A stretch of DNA of 7,564 bases, taken from the NCBI GenBank assembly GCA_017302775.1, contig JAFLDC010000121.1, positions 1 through 7,564 on the forward strand, read 5' to 3'. The notes below the pieces were generated by a model. That model was not told the DNA's origin, did not search any database, and worked only from the letters and a program-made list of their open reading frames with translations. Source of the stretch: Sphingomonadales bacterium. GTDB lineage: Bacteria > Pseudomonadota > Alphaproteobacteria > Sphingomonadales > Sphingomonadaceae. The position numbers and the translations under genes are program-made. This document shows positions 1-6,023 of this stretch, one piece after another. Numbering within the stretch: the stretch's first letter is position 1; every line of letters starts with the position of its first letter.

Positions 1-205
1 CGAACCCCGTGACGAGCCGGTCACCGGACAGGCCGCCGCGATCGTTTGCCGGATCACCATTGTCGAACCGGTCCGGCAGGACGAAGTAGATCACCTCCTG
101 CTCGGGCGTGCGGGTGCGAAAGTCCGGATTGGGGGCCGGCGCGCCGTAAGCCGCCAGCGGCATGACCAACGACGCTGCAAGCGCCAGCCCAAGAACCTGC
201 TTCAT
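1..205 (-). CDS. Exported GH13 alpha-amylase-family glycosidase, N-terminal part only (runs off left edge)
   Basis: The first 68 residues of a gene read right to left and cut by the window edge. Residues 1-21 look like a Sec signal peptide: Lys2, a hydrophobic core LGLALAASLVMPLA, and a likely cleavage after Ala-Tyr-Gly (21) or the next Ala (22). After a short linker comes EQEVIYFVLPDRFDNGDP and then AND-RGG, which matches the first beta-strand and Asp/Asn-rich calcium-loop region of GH13 alpha-amylase and cyclomaltodextrinase-type enzymes. The catalytic Asp/Glu/Asp lie outside the window, so activity and subfamily cannot be judged. The ATG overlaps the halogenase TGA as ATGA, so translation is probably coupled. 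A GGAG lies 8 nt upstream, inside the last halogenase codons. The inferred role is cleavage of maltodextrins in the periplasm or outside the cell, before or after import by the receptor encoded upstream. The GH13 call is fairly sure; the exact substrate is not. Confidence 0.82.
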   Translation of the reverse strand, partial: MKQVLGLALAASLVMPLAAYGAPAPNPDFRTRTPEQEVIYFVLPDRFDNGDPANDRGGLSGDRLVTGF

Positions 206-1710
206 GCTGCTTTCTCCGTCTTGGCCGCACCGCAAACTGCGGCGACACAATCGATATGCATCGACATCGGCCGCACCGTTTCGATCGCGGCCTGCTCCAC
301 TGCGACAAGGAAACGCTCCAGTTCGCTCTGCGGATAGCGGTCCGCAATCGGGTTCCAGCTGCGCGGGGTCAATCCCTGCCCGGCCAGCACCTGGAACCAG
401 GCGACCTCGGTAAACAGTTCGTCATGGCTTGGCTGAATCTGGTTGATGGCGCGATATTCATCAATGCGCTGTTGCAGCGTTTCCGGCAGTTCGAGCGTGC
501 GCATGCGGTCCCAGAACGGCTGACCGGTGCGCTGGTTGGCCCAATAGTGCAGCACCAGGAAATCGCGGATATTCTCGAACTCCGCCGCCGATCGGCGATT
601 GAAGCCGGCAACCACCGCGGGATCGATCTGCTTGCCAGGCAGCACGGTCAGCAGCCGGGTGATGGTTGACTGGATCAGATGAATCGACGTTGATTCCAAC
701 GGCTCCAGAAATCCGCTCGACAGGCCCACTGCCAGCACGTTGCGATTCCAAATCTGCTTGCGCCGCCCGGTCACGAACGGGATGGTCCGCGGATCGGCCA
801 GCGGCTTTCCGTCCAGATTGGCCAGCAGCACCGCCGCCGCCTCGTCGTCAGACATGAAGGTGCTGCAAAACACATGGCCGTTGCCGATGCGGTGTTGCAG
901 CGGGATGCGCCATTGCCACCCTGCCGCCCGCGCGGTTGAGCGGGTGTAGGGGGTGAAATTGCCGGTCGGCTCGCACGGTACCGCGATCGCCCGATCACAC
1001 GGCAGCCAGTCGCGCCAGTCATCATAACCGGTCTGCAATTCCTGCTCGATCAGCAGCCCGCGAAAGCCAGAGCAATCGATGAAGAAGTCGCCTGCAATCG
1101 TGCGCCCGTCATCCGTGACGACGGCAGCAATATCGCCTTCAGCCGTTCGCGTGGCACCCTGCAGCGTCGCCTCGATCCGGATCACCCCGCGCTCTTCGGC
1201 ATAGGCGCGCAGGAATTCCGCGTAGAGCCCGGCATCGAAGTGATAGGCGTAGGGCACCTCGGGAATACCCGGACCGCTGGCTCCGACCGCCATCCGTCCG
1301 GTTCGTGCGGCCAGCTCGTTGGCGGAATAGTGCGCCAGCGGCTTGGCCAGGCCCAGCGCCCGACCGCGAGCCCAGAAATGGCGGAAGGGCAGCAGGCCAA
1401 GCTGGCGGCCGACCTGCCCGAATGCATGCATGTAGCTATGGCCGTCCGCGACCCACCCGGCGAATTCAATGCCAAGTTTGAACGAGCCCTTGGTGGCAGC
1501 GAGGAAAGCGCCCTCGTCGATCTCCAGCGCGTCATTGAACAGGCGGATCGCCGGAATGGTCGCCTCGCCGACGCCGACGGTCCCGATCACATCGCTTTCG
1601 ATCAATGTAATCGCATAGCCCGGCGGGGCGAAACGGGCGAGCGCGGCAGCGCTCATCCACCCGGCGGTTCCACCGCCAACGATCACGATCCGCATGAAGG
1701 GTTCAGTCAC
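202..1710 (-). CDS. Flavin-dependent tryptophan-halogenase-family protein
   Basis: A 502-residue protein, close to the usual ~500-540 for flavin-dependent tryptophan halogenases. Seen: the FAD Rossmann motif GGGTAGW (12-18); a second FAD segment VGVGEATIP (45-53); a lysine in SFKLGIEF (Lys78), at the place of the catalytic Lys79 of PrnA/RebH; DCSGFRGLL (212-220); the family signature WQWRIP (265-270); and GFLEPLEST (333-341), whose Glu339 sits where PrnA has Glu346. Known for the family: FADH2 and O2 make HOCl/HOBr, which is passed to the lysine and used on an electron-rich aromatic; a partner flavin reductase is needed, and none is in this window. Relatives next to TonB receptors, such as BrvH and the Xanthomonas enzymes, halogenate indole in vitro, but their natural substrate is unknown. 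The GTG start (1710) is chosen because AAGGAG lies 7 nt upstream; the ATG at 1695-1693 has no such site. The gene lies 152 bp downstream of the receptor and overlaps the amylase by ATGA. Family is sure; a real halogenation role here is not. Confidence 0.9.
   Translation of the reverse strand: MTEPFMRIVIVGGGTAGWMSAAALARFAPPGYAITLIESDVIGTVGVGEATIPAIRLFNDALEIDEGAFLAATKGSFKLGIEFAGWVADGHSYMHAFGQVGRQLGLLPFRHFWARGRALGLAKPLAHYSANELAARTGRMAVGASGPGIPEVPYAYHFDAGLYAEFLRAYAEERGVIRIEATLQGATRTAEGDIAAVVTDDGRTIAGDFFIDCSGFRGLLIEQELQTGYDDWRDWLPCDRAIAVPCEPTGNFTPYTRSTARAAGWQWRIPLQHRIGNGHVFCSTFMSDDEAAAVLLANLDGKPLADPRTIPFVTGRRKQIWNRNVLAVGLSSGFLEPLESTSIHLIQSTITRLLTVLPGKQIDPAVVAGFNRRSAAEFENIRDFLVLHYWANQRTGQPFWDRMRTLELPETLQQRIDEYRAINQIQPSHDELFTEVAWFQVLAGQGLTPRSWNPIADRYPQSELERFLVAVEQAAIETVRPMSMHIDCVAAVCGAAKTEKAA
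214..217 (-). promoter_or_regulatory. Ribosome binding site of the amylase gene
   Basis: GGAG on the minus strand, 8 nt before the ATG at 205-203. It lies inside the end of the halogenase reading frame, in codons for Thr-Glu-Lys. Together with the ATGA overlap it supports this start and translational coupling with the halogenase. Confidence 0.7.
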
Positions 1711-1717
1711 GGCCAGT

Positions 1718-1723
1718 CTCCTT
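1718..1723 (-). promoter_or_regulatory. Ribosome binding site deciding the GTG start of the halogenase
   Basis: AAGGAG on the minus strand, 7 nt before the GTG at 1710-1708. It favours the GTG over the in-frame ATG five codons later, which lacks a Shine-Dalgarno sequence. Only one base (C at 1724) separates it from the base of the hairpin at 1725-1757, so that hairpin could affect ribosome access. Confidence 0.7.
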
Positions 1724-1724
1724 G

Positions 1725-1757
1725 CCGGGTTGGCCGCTCAACAGAGCGCCAACCCGG
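1725..1757 (-). repeat. Strong stem-loop just upstream of the halogenase ribosome binding site
   Basis: Inverted repeat CCGGGTTGGC (1725-1734) against GCCAACCCGG (1748-1757), 10 perfect pairs. After a one-base bulge at 1735 it extends with GCTC (1736-1739) against GAGC (1744-1747), leaving a 4-nt loop. No T-run follows on either strand, so it does not look like a simple intrinsic terminator. In the minus-strand transcript it sits between receptor and halogenase. Possible roles are 3'-end protection of the receptor mRNA, partial termination, or control of halogenase translation. Confidence 0.7.
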
Positions 1758-1776
1758 TTGGAGTTCAAGGGCGGTC

Positions 1777-1823
1777 GGCAGGGCGCGGGACGGAAGTTTG
1801 CGATTCCATCCCGCACGCCTGCC
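1777..1823 (-). repeat. Second, imperfect intercistronic stem-loop
   Basis: Outer stem GGCAGG (1777-1782) with CCTGCC (1818-1823), inner stem CGGGA (1786-1790) with TCCCG (1809-1813), and a top of GGAA (1792-1795) with TTCC (1804-1807) closing an 8-nt loop. Small internal mismatches separate the segments. It lies in the receptor-halogenase gap, and no T-run follows. It could fold in the minus-strand transcript as part of a processing or stability element. Confidence 0.5.
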
Positions 1824-1844
1824 CCCTCATGACCGCGGATTAGC

Positions 1845-1868
1845 TTCTGATCAGGGTTCCGATCAGAA
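1845..1868 (-). repeat. Perfect 8-bp inverted repeat across the receptor stop codon
   Basis: TTCTGATC (1845-1852) and GATCAGAA (1861-1868) are perfect reverse complements separated by 8 nt. The right arm contains the last receptor codons and its TGA stop (1865-1863). No U-tract follows the hairpin in the minus-strand transcript. It is the first of three stem-loops met by RNA polymerase after the receptor gene. Confidence 0.6.
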
Positions 1869-4652
1869 CTTGTAGGTGAACCCGGCCAGGAACCGCCGGC
1901 CATAGGCCTGATAATCGATCACCTGACGTGCATCGCCGGGGTTATAGGTAATAAACGGTTCGTCCGTCAGGTTCTGGCCCTGGATATAGAGCGACAGACC
2001 CTGCAATCCGCTGCCTTCCTGGAAATCATAGCCGATCTGCGCATCGACAATGGTTTCCGGGGCGGCACGGCGACGGACGCGGTTGGCAGCAAAGCCAGAG
2101 ACTTCACCCACGAAGGTCGAGCGATAGCGCACCGAACCACGCAGGTTGAACCCGCCCCGTTCATAGAACAGCGTGCCATTGGCCACCCACTTCGAATAAC
2201 CCGGCAGGTCTTCCGACTTGCCGCCCGGATTGGGCTTGATCGAAGTTTCGGTGTAGCTGACGCCGCCGGTCAGGCCAAAGCCGCTCAGCACCGGAACGAT
2301 ATCGCCAAACGACAGCGTACCCGCCAGTTCAACCCCATAGAGCGAACCGCCAGTGCCGTTGATCGGAACATTGAGCAGCGCATTGGGCAGGATGGTGATG
2401 CCCGTACCCGGCGATGCAAGCGCCAGGCTCGAGGTCGGGATGGTGACGTCCTGCGTGTAGATGTAGCTCTTCAGATCCTTGTAGAACAGCTGCACACCGA
2501 TGAAGCCCTTGGTGCCGAAATACTTTTCGAAGGTCAGATCGACCGCATTGGCGCGCCATGGACGCAGATTCGGATTGCCCGAGCTGCCCGTCACCTGGAC
2601 AGTGGTCGGCGAAGGGAAGGCATAGCTGTAGCTTGCCGAGGCCCGCATATCGTCCAGCCGCGGACGGATGATCTCGCGCGCTGCAGCGAAGCGGATCACG
2701 AAATCGCTGTCAAAGCGCAGCGAGAGGTTGAGGCTGGGCAGAACATCGACATAGTCGGTGCTGGTCCTGAGTACCGCCGAACCAATGTTGGGAGCGCACG
2801 GCTGGCTGGCCGCGATGCAGCCGGCCGGAACGTCCAGCTGGCCGAGATAAACCGCGCTGGCTCCGGTCGAGTTCTGATCGGTAAAGATGACCTGAACGCC
2901 AAAGTTACCGGTCAGCCTGGCTGAACCAAGATCCGCCTTGATATTCGCCTGCACGTAGCCGGTCATCAGCTGTTCTTCGATCGAATAGCTCTTGACCACC
3001 ACATCGCCGTACGGGTTTGCCACCAGCTTGTAGATCCCGCCATCGATCAGCGCGAGCGGGTTATAGCTGATCATCGGACCGAGGCCGAGGTAATCGAGGT
3101 TGGTGGTGCCAAGCCGGTACTGCGTCGGCACAGCCAGACTGACATTGCCGGTGGTGTTGGCGGCCAGGCCCAGGAAGTATTCCTCGGGCACCAGCGATTT
3201 GGTGCGCTTGGTGTAGTTCATACCCAGCTGCACGCTTTCGATCGGGCTGTCGAAGTGGCGGGTAACCTGACCGCGCACCTGGTACAGCTTATCCTTGACG
3301 ATGCGATCGTTGTAATAGCCGTCCTGGCCACCGTCGATGCGGGTACCGTTGGGCGAAATCTGCGTGCCGCCCCAGCCTTGCGGGCTGGTCAACTGGATCG
3401 TGTTGTAATCGCCGTAGTTAATGGTCGGATCGAACACGGTGCCGGTGGTGCTTGAGACGAAGCCCAGCGTATCCGTGGCGCCAACGCCGTTACGACCGGT
3501 GCCCGAATAGCTTTCGATCGCCAGTTCGTTGCGGTTGGTGCCTGAATAGCTCACGTCGAGCATGGCATCCCAGCCATCATCGCCCTTGTAATCCAGGTTC
3601 CAGCCGAACGAGTACAGCTTGGCGTGCCGCTGGAACACATCGTTGCGAACCACACCCTTCACGCCGTTGTAGGTTCCGGCCGTAACCATTCCGTCGGTCA
3701 CAGTGGAGCCCGGCGCCAGGCTCGCGCTCGACCACCACAGCGGCAGTTCGATCCCGCGCTTGGTATTGTCGTCCTTGAAGTCAGAGAAGAACGCATCGAA
3801 CGACGTGGTCAGTTCTGGCGCGAGCTTGACCTCAAGCGTGCCGTTCAGGCCCAAACGCTTGAGATGGGAAGAGGTTACATAGCTTTTCGAACCGCCGATG
3901 ATCGCATTGCCGCTACCGGTGGTGGGATAACCCCAGGCGTTGAATTCTTCTGTCTGGTACCATTCATCGACATAGGACGCACCAAGCACCAGGCCGATGG
4001 TGTCATCCTTCATCTGGGTAACGAGCAGCGCGTTGGCCCGATAGCCCTTGTCATTGGAATCGACATTGAGCTTGCCGTTGTCAGCATAGGTGCCGCGCGC
4101 ACCGATCGAGAAGATCGTCTTGCCGGCTGCCAGCGGACGGATCGTGCGCAGATCAACCGTACCCGACAGGCCCTGGCCAACCAGGCTGGCCATCGGGGTT
4201 TTGTAGACGTTGGCCTGGCTGACCATTTCCGACGGATACTGGTCATATTCGACCGCGCGGTTGTCGCCGGTGGAGGTCTGTTCGCGGCCGTTGAGCAGCG
4301 TGGTCGAGAAATCAGGTGCAAAGCCGCGAATGGTGATTGCGTTGGAACGGCCCGACAGGCGCTGCGACGTCAGACCAGGCAAACGCGCGATCGATTCCGC
4401 GATCGATGCGTCCGGCAGCTTGCCGATGTCTTCGGCCGAAACCGACTCGACGATCTGGTCAGCGCCCTTCTTCTTGTTGACCGCGTTCTCAAGGCTGGCA
4501 CGAAAGCCGGTGACAATGATTTCGCCTGATGCTGCCTCATCGGCGGGCGCAGCATCCTGCGCGTAAGCAGCCGAGGGCAATACGATGGCAGAAACGGCTA
4601 TCGCCAGGACCGAAGCCCCCCGAATGCCGTTGATCTTGGTGCGAAGCGTCAC
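1863..4652 (-). CDS. TonB-dependent outer-membrane receptor, probable maltodextrin transporter (MalA-like)
   Basis: A 929-residue receptor. Residues 1-31 are a signal peptide ending in Ala-Tyr-Ala before Gln32. A TonB-box-like EIIVTGF lies at 44-50. The plug spans about 55-175, with PDASIAESIARLPGL (80-94) typical of the Xanthomonas/Caulobacter TonB receptor group, RGFAPDF (109-115) and VGQGLSGTVDLR (158-169). The beta-barrel fills the rest: GNPNLRP (693-699), NLTDEPF (895-901), and a C-terminal Phe after aromatic-alternating GFTYKF, the usual signal for barrel assembly. Cys612 and Cys619 could form a disulfide in an outer loop. There is no N-terminal signalling (STN) domain, so surface signalling to a sigma factor is unlikely. 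The GTG start is preceded by AGGGAG at 8 nt, and an in-frame TAG lies just upstream, so no longer start exists. The receptor class is sure; the maltodextrin substrate is inferred from the linked amylase, MFS transporter and LacI regulator and from the similar Caulobacter mal locus. Confidence 0.94.
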   Translation of the reverse strand: MTLRTKINGIRGASVLAIAVSAIVLPSAAYAQDAAPADEAASGEIIVTGFRASLENAVNKKKGADQIVESVSAEDIGKLPDASIAESIARLPGLTSQRLSGRSNAITIRGFAPDFSTTLLNGREQTSTGDNRAVEYDQYPSEMVSQANVYKTPMASLVGQGLSGTVDLRTIRPLAAGKTIFSIGARGTYADNGKLNVDSNDKGYRANALLVTQMKDDTIGLVLGASYVDEWYQTEEFNAWGYPTTGSGNAIIGGSKSYVTSSHLKRLGLNGTLEVKLAPELTTSFDAFFSDFKDDNTKRGIELPLWWSSASLAPGSTVTDGMVTAGTYNGVKGVVRNDVFQRHAKLYSFGWNLDYKGDDGWDAMLDVSYSGTNRNELAIESYSGTGRNGVGATDTLGFVSSTTGTVFDPTINYGDYNTIQLTSPQGWGGTQISPNGTRIDGGQDGYYNDRIVKDKLYQVRGQVTRHFDSPIESVQLGMNYTKRTKSLVPEEYFLGLAANTTGNVSLAVPTQYRLGTTNLDYLGLGPMISYNPLALIDGGIYKLVANPYGDVVVKSYSIEEQLMTGYVQANIKADLGSARLTGNFGVQVIFTDQNSTGASAVYLGQLDVPAGCIAASQPCAPNIGSAVLRTSTDYVDVLPSLNLSLRFDSDFVIRFAAAREIIRPRLDDMRASASYSYAFPSPTTVQVTGSSGNPNLRPWRANAVDLTFEKYFGTKGFIGVQLFYKDLKSYIYTQDVTIPTSSLALASPGTGITILPNALLNVPINGTGGSLYGVELAGTLSFGDIVPVLSGFGLTGGVSYTETSIKPNPGGKSEDLPGYSKWVANGTLFYERGGFNLRGSVRYRSTFVGEVSGFAANRVRRRAAPETIVDAQIGYDFQEGSGLQGLSLYIQGQNLTDEPFITYNPGDARQVIDYQAYGRRFLAGFTYKF

Positions 4653-4660
4653 GATCCACT

Positions 4661-4666
4661 CTCCCT
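4661..4666 (-). promoter_or_regulatory. Ribosome binding site supporting the GTG start of the receptor
   Basis: AGGGAG on the minus strand, 8 nt before the GTG at 4652-4650. An in-frame TAG (4667-4665) overlaps it, which rules out a longer protein. The next in-frame ATG falls deep in the plug, so GTG is the start. Confidence 0.75.
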
Positions 4667-4711
4667 AAAACCTTGCCGGAAAGCACGGGTCCCGGCGAGC
4701 TGACCCCTGTT

Positions 4712-4743
4712 CGCAAGGCAGAGTTATAGCTTCTGCCTTTGCG
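4712..4743 (-). repeat. Dyad symmetry in the receptor leader/promoter region
   Basis: CGCAAGGCAGA (4712-4722) faces TCTGCCTTTGCG (4732-4743) with one extra base in the right arm and a 9-nt loop. On the minus strand the loop and its edge contain TATAAC (4728-4723), a -10-like hexamer without a recognisable -35 at 16-18 nt. It may be a hairpin in the long 5' leader of the receptor mRNA or a protein-binding dyad over a promoter. The sequence alone does not decide. Confidence 0.5.
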
Positions 4744-4786
4744 TAGGGGGCCGCGAATAGGGCGCGATGGGCGAGTTCCGAAAGAT

Positions 4787-4800
4787 AGCATACGTATACC
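4787..4800 (-). promoter_or_regulatory. Predicted LacI-family operator upstream of the receptor
   Basis: On the minus strand this reads GGTATACGTATGCT, with a perfect ATACGTAT core centred on CpG, as is usual for LacI-family operators. It matches the site at 5950-5963 in 12 of 14 positions, and both sites point the same way relative to the transport gene they precede. It lies in the divergent region, 134 nt from the receptor start and 115 nt from the regulator start, so it may serve the receptor, the regulator, or both. Confidence 0.6.
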
Positions 4801-4801
4801 G

Positions 4802-4807
4802 ATTTTA
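4802..4807 (-). promoter_or_regulatory. Possible -10 element of the receptor promoter
   Basis: TAAAAT on the minus strand, five of six matches to TATAAT, inside a short AT-rich patch. It lies immediately upstream of the predicted operator in the direction of the receptor, so bound repressor would cover the start point. No convincing -35 hexamer is visible at 16-19 nt, and sphingomonad promoters are hard to call by eye. A rival -10, TATAAC, is at 4723-4728. Confidence 0.25.
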
Positions 4808-4864
4808 TGCATTGCCGTTGGTGTGGCTCAGCGGACACGACAGGAGGCAACATTTCCGGGTGGA

Positions 4865-4893
4865 TTGCCGGGGCGCAAACATGAGCTTAGGCT
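4865..4893 (+). promoter_or_regulatory. Possible weak promoter of the LacI gene
   Basis: TTGCCG (4865-4870), a 17-nt spacer, then TAGGCT (4888-4893). The matches to consensus are partial (4 of 6 and 3 of 6). If used, it would give a very short leader ending in the ribosome binding site at 4905. This is a spacing-based guess only. Confidence 0.2.
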
Positions 4894-4904
4894 ACTGGAC
4901 TGAC

Positions 4905-4910
4905 GGGAGG
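4905..4910 (+). promoter_or_regulatory. Ribosome binding site of the LacI gene
   Basis: GGGAGG ends 5 nt before the ATG at 4916. An in-frame TGA at 4901-4903 excludes a longer protein and fixes the start. Confidence 0.75.
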
Positions 4911-4915
4911 ACGGG

Positions 4916-5950
4916 ATGGGCCGCAAGCGCTCCACCAAGCCGACGAGTTTCGACATTGCCTATCTGGCCGGGGTATCCCAACCCACGGTCAGCCGGGCAC
5001 TGCGCGGGTCGAAATCGGTCAGCCTGGCAACCCGCCAACGGATCGAGGCGATCGCGCGGGAGATAAATTACTCGGTCGACAAAAACGCCTCGTCGCTGCG
5101 CTCGCAGCGCGCCAATACGATCGCCCTGCTGTTTTTCGAAGACCCGACGCCGGACGGGGCCAATATCAACCCGTTCTTCCTGGCGATGCTGGGGGCGATC
5201 ACCCGCGCCAGCGCCAATCGCGGGCTGGATCTGCTGATCTCGTTCCAGAAGATGGAAGACGATTGGCACGTCCGTTATCAGGACAGCCACCGCGCCGACG
5301 GGCTGATCCTGCTGGGATATGGGGACTATACGCTGTACGAGCAGCGGCTGAATGAATTGGTGGCCAGCGACACGCACTTTGTCCGCTGGGGTTCCGTCGG
5401 CGATGATAATATCGGGGTCACGGTGGGATCGGACAATTTTGGCGCAGGGCGGTTGGCAGGAGAGCACCTGTTGTCGCTGGGACGGCGGCGTATCGCCTTT
5501 CTTGGTCATGCTGACGAGCATTACCCCGAGTTTGCCGAACGCTATCGCGGGCTGAACGCCGCGCTGACCGAAGCCAGTGAACCGACTGACCCAGCGCTGC
5601 AGGTCGATGCCCTGTCCAGCGAGGAGGACGGGCGTTTGGCGATGGAACGGCTGCTGCGGAGCGGCGCGAACTTCGATGCAGTGTTTGCCGCCAGCGACCT
5701 GATTGCGATCGGAGCCATTCATGCCCTGACGGACTGCGGCAAACGGGTGCCGCAAGATATCGCCGTGATGGGCTTTGACGATATTCCCGCCGCCAGCCTG
5801 ACCAGTCCGCCGCTGACGACATTGATGCAGGATCTCAACGCCGCCGGCGAGTTGCTGGTCGAAAGCCTGATCGCACGGATCGAGGACCGGGTAGTCGATG
5901 CCCGGACCATCCCTGCCAGGCTGGTGGTTCGCAAGAGCACCGCCGGCTAG
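4916..5950 (+). CDS. LacI-family transcriptional regulator of the maltodextrin locus (MalI-like)
   Basis: A 344-residue protein, normal length for LacI regulators. Residues 10-31 form the helix-turn-helix, with IAYLAGVSQPTVSRALRG as recognition region. The hinge helix follows (NASSLRS, 58-64), with Leu61 placed to insert into a central CpG step. The periplasmic-binding-protein-like sensor domain starts near 68 (NTIALLFF) and includes the usual HRADGLILL (125-133), GSDNFGAGRLAGEHLLSLGRRRIAFLG with its conserved Asp/Asn/Gly pattern (171-197), AVFAASDLIAIGA (255-267) and IAVMGFDDIP (282-291). It is expected to bind a maltose-type sugar or derivative and release or alter DNA binding. It diverges from the receptor operon and lies 73 nt before the MFS gene. 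Two matching CpG-centred palindromes, one in each flanking intergenic region, are its likely operators. The one at 5950 overlaps the last base of this gene's stop codon. Family is sure; the ligand is inferred from neighbours. Confidence 0.93.
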   Translation: MGRKRSTKPTSFDIAYLAGVSQPTVSRALRGSKSVSLATRQRIEAIAREINYSVDKNASSLRSQRANTIALLFFEDPTPDGANINPFFLAMLGAITRASANRGLDLLISFQKMEDDWHVRYQDSHRADGLILLGYGDYTLYEQRLNELVASDTHFVRWGSVGDDNIGVTVGSDNFGAGRLAGEHLLSLGRRRIAFLGHADEHYPEFAERYRGLNAALTEASEPTDPALQVDALSSEEDGRLAMERLLRSGANFDAVFAASDLIAIGAIHALTDCGKRVPQDIAVMGFDDIPAASLTSPPLTTLMQDLNAAGELLVESLIARIEDRVVDARTIPARLVVRKSTAG

Positions 5951-5963
5951 GTATTCGTATGCC
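5950..5963 (+). promoter_or_regulatory. Predicted LacI-family operator upstream of the MFS transporter
   Basis: GGTATTCGTATGCC, an imperfect palindrome centred on CpG (10 of 14 positions symmetrical). It differs from the minus-strand reading of 4787-4800 at two positions only. It begins on the last base of the LacI stop codon and ends 60 nt before the transporter ATG. This suggests the transporter has its own regulated promoter even though it lies just behind the regulator gene. Confidence 0.6.
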
Positions 5964-6008
5964 TGTTGTCCCCGGGGCAGCAAAATGCGACGTCCGGCAC
6001 GACAAGGG

Positions 6009-6014
6009 AAGAGG
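6009..6014 (+). promoter_or_regulatory. Ribosome binding site deciding the MFS start
   Basis: AAGAGG in a purine-rich run, 9 nt before the ATG at 6024. Neither the in-frame ATG at 5985 nor the one at 5898 (inside the LacI gene) has a comparable site, so 6024 is preferred. Confidence 0.55.
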
Positions 6015-6023
6015 GACGCGTTG

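Noticed and set aside
1693..1695. ATG as the halogenase start (Met-Arg-Ile-Val)
   Set aside because: It fits the family N-terminus, but no Shine-Dalgarno precedes it. The GTG five codons upstream has AAGGAG at 7 nt.
1725..1757. Intrinsic terminator between receptor and halogenase
   Set aside because: The stem is strong but no U-run follows on either strand, and the halogenase ribosome binding site comes right after it, so I list it only as a stem-loop.
3624..4529. A 301-codon open frame on the plus strand opposite the receptor
   Set aside because: It is antisense to the receptor plug and early barrel. The translation has no family motif and is a by-product of GC-rich codon use on the other strand.
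4881..4915. Small upstream reading frame starting at the ATG at 4881, before the LacI gene
   Set aside because: It has no ribosome binding site at usable spacing and runs into the LacI gene in another frame without stopping, so a leader peptide is not supported.
5970..5977. CCCCGGGG palindrome upstream of the MFS gene
   Set aside because: It is a short self-complementary GC run with no loop room and no second copy, and is expected by chance in high-GC DNA.
5898..6023. N-terminal extension of the MFS protein from an upstream in-frame ATG (5898, or 5985)
   Set aside because: The extension overlaps the LacI gene, is Pro/Arg-rich, and lacks a ribosome binding site. The ATG at 6024 has one and starts just before the first membrane helix.
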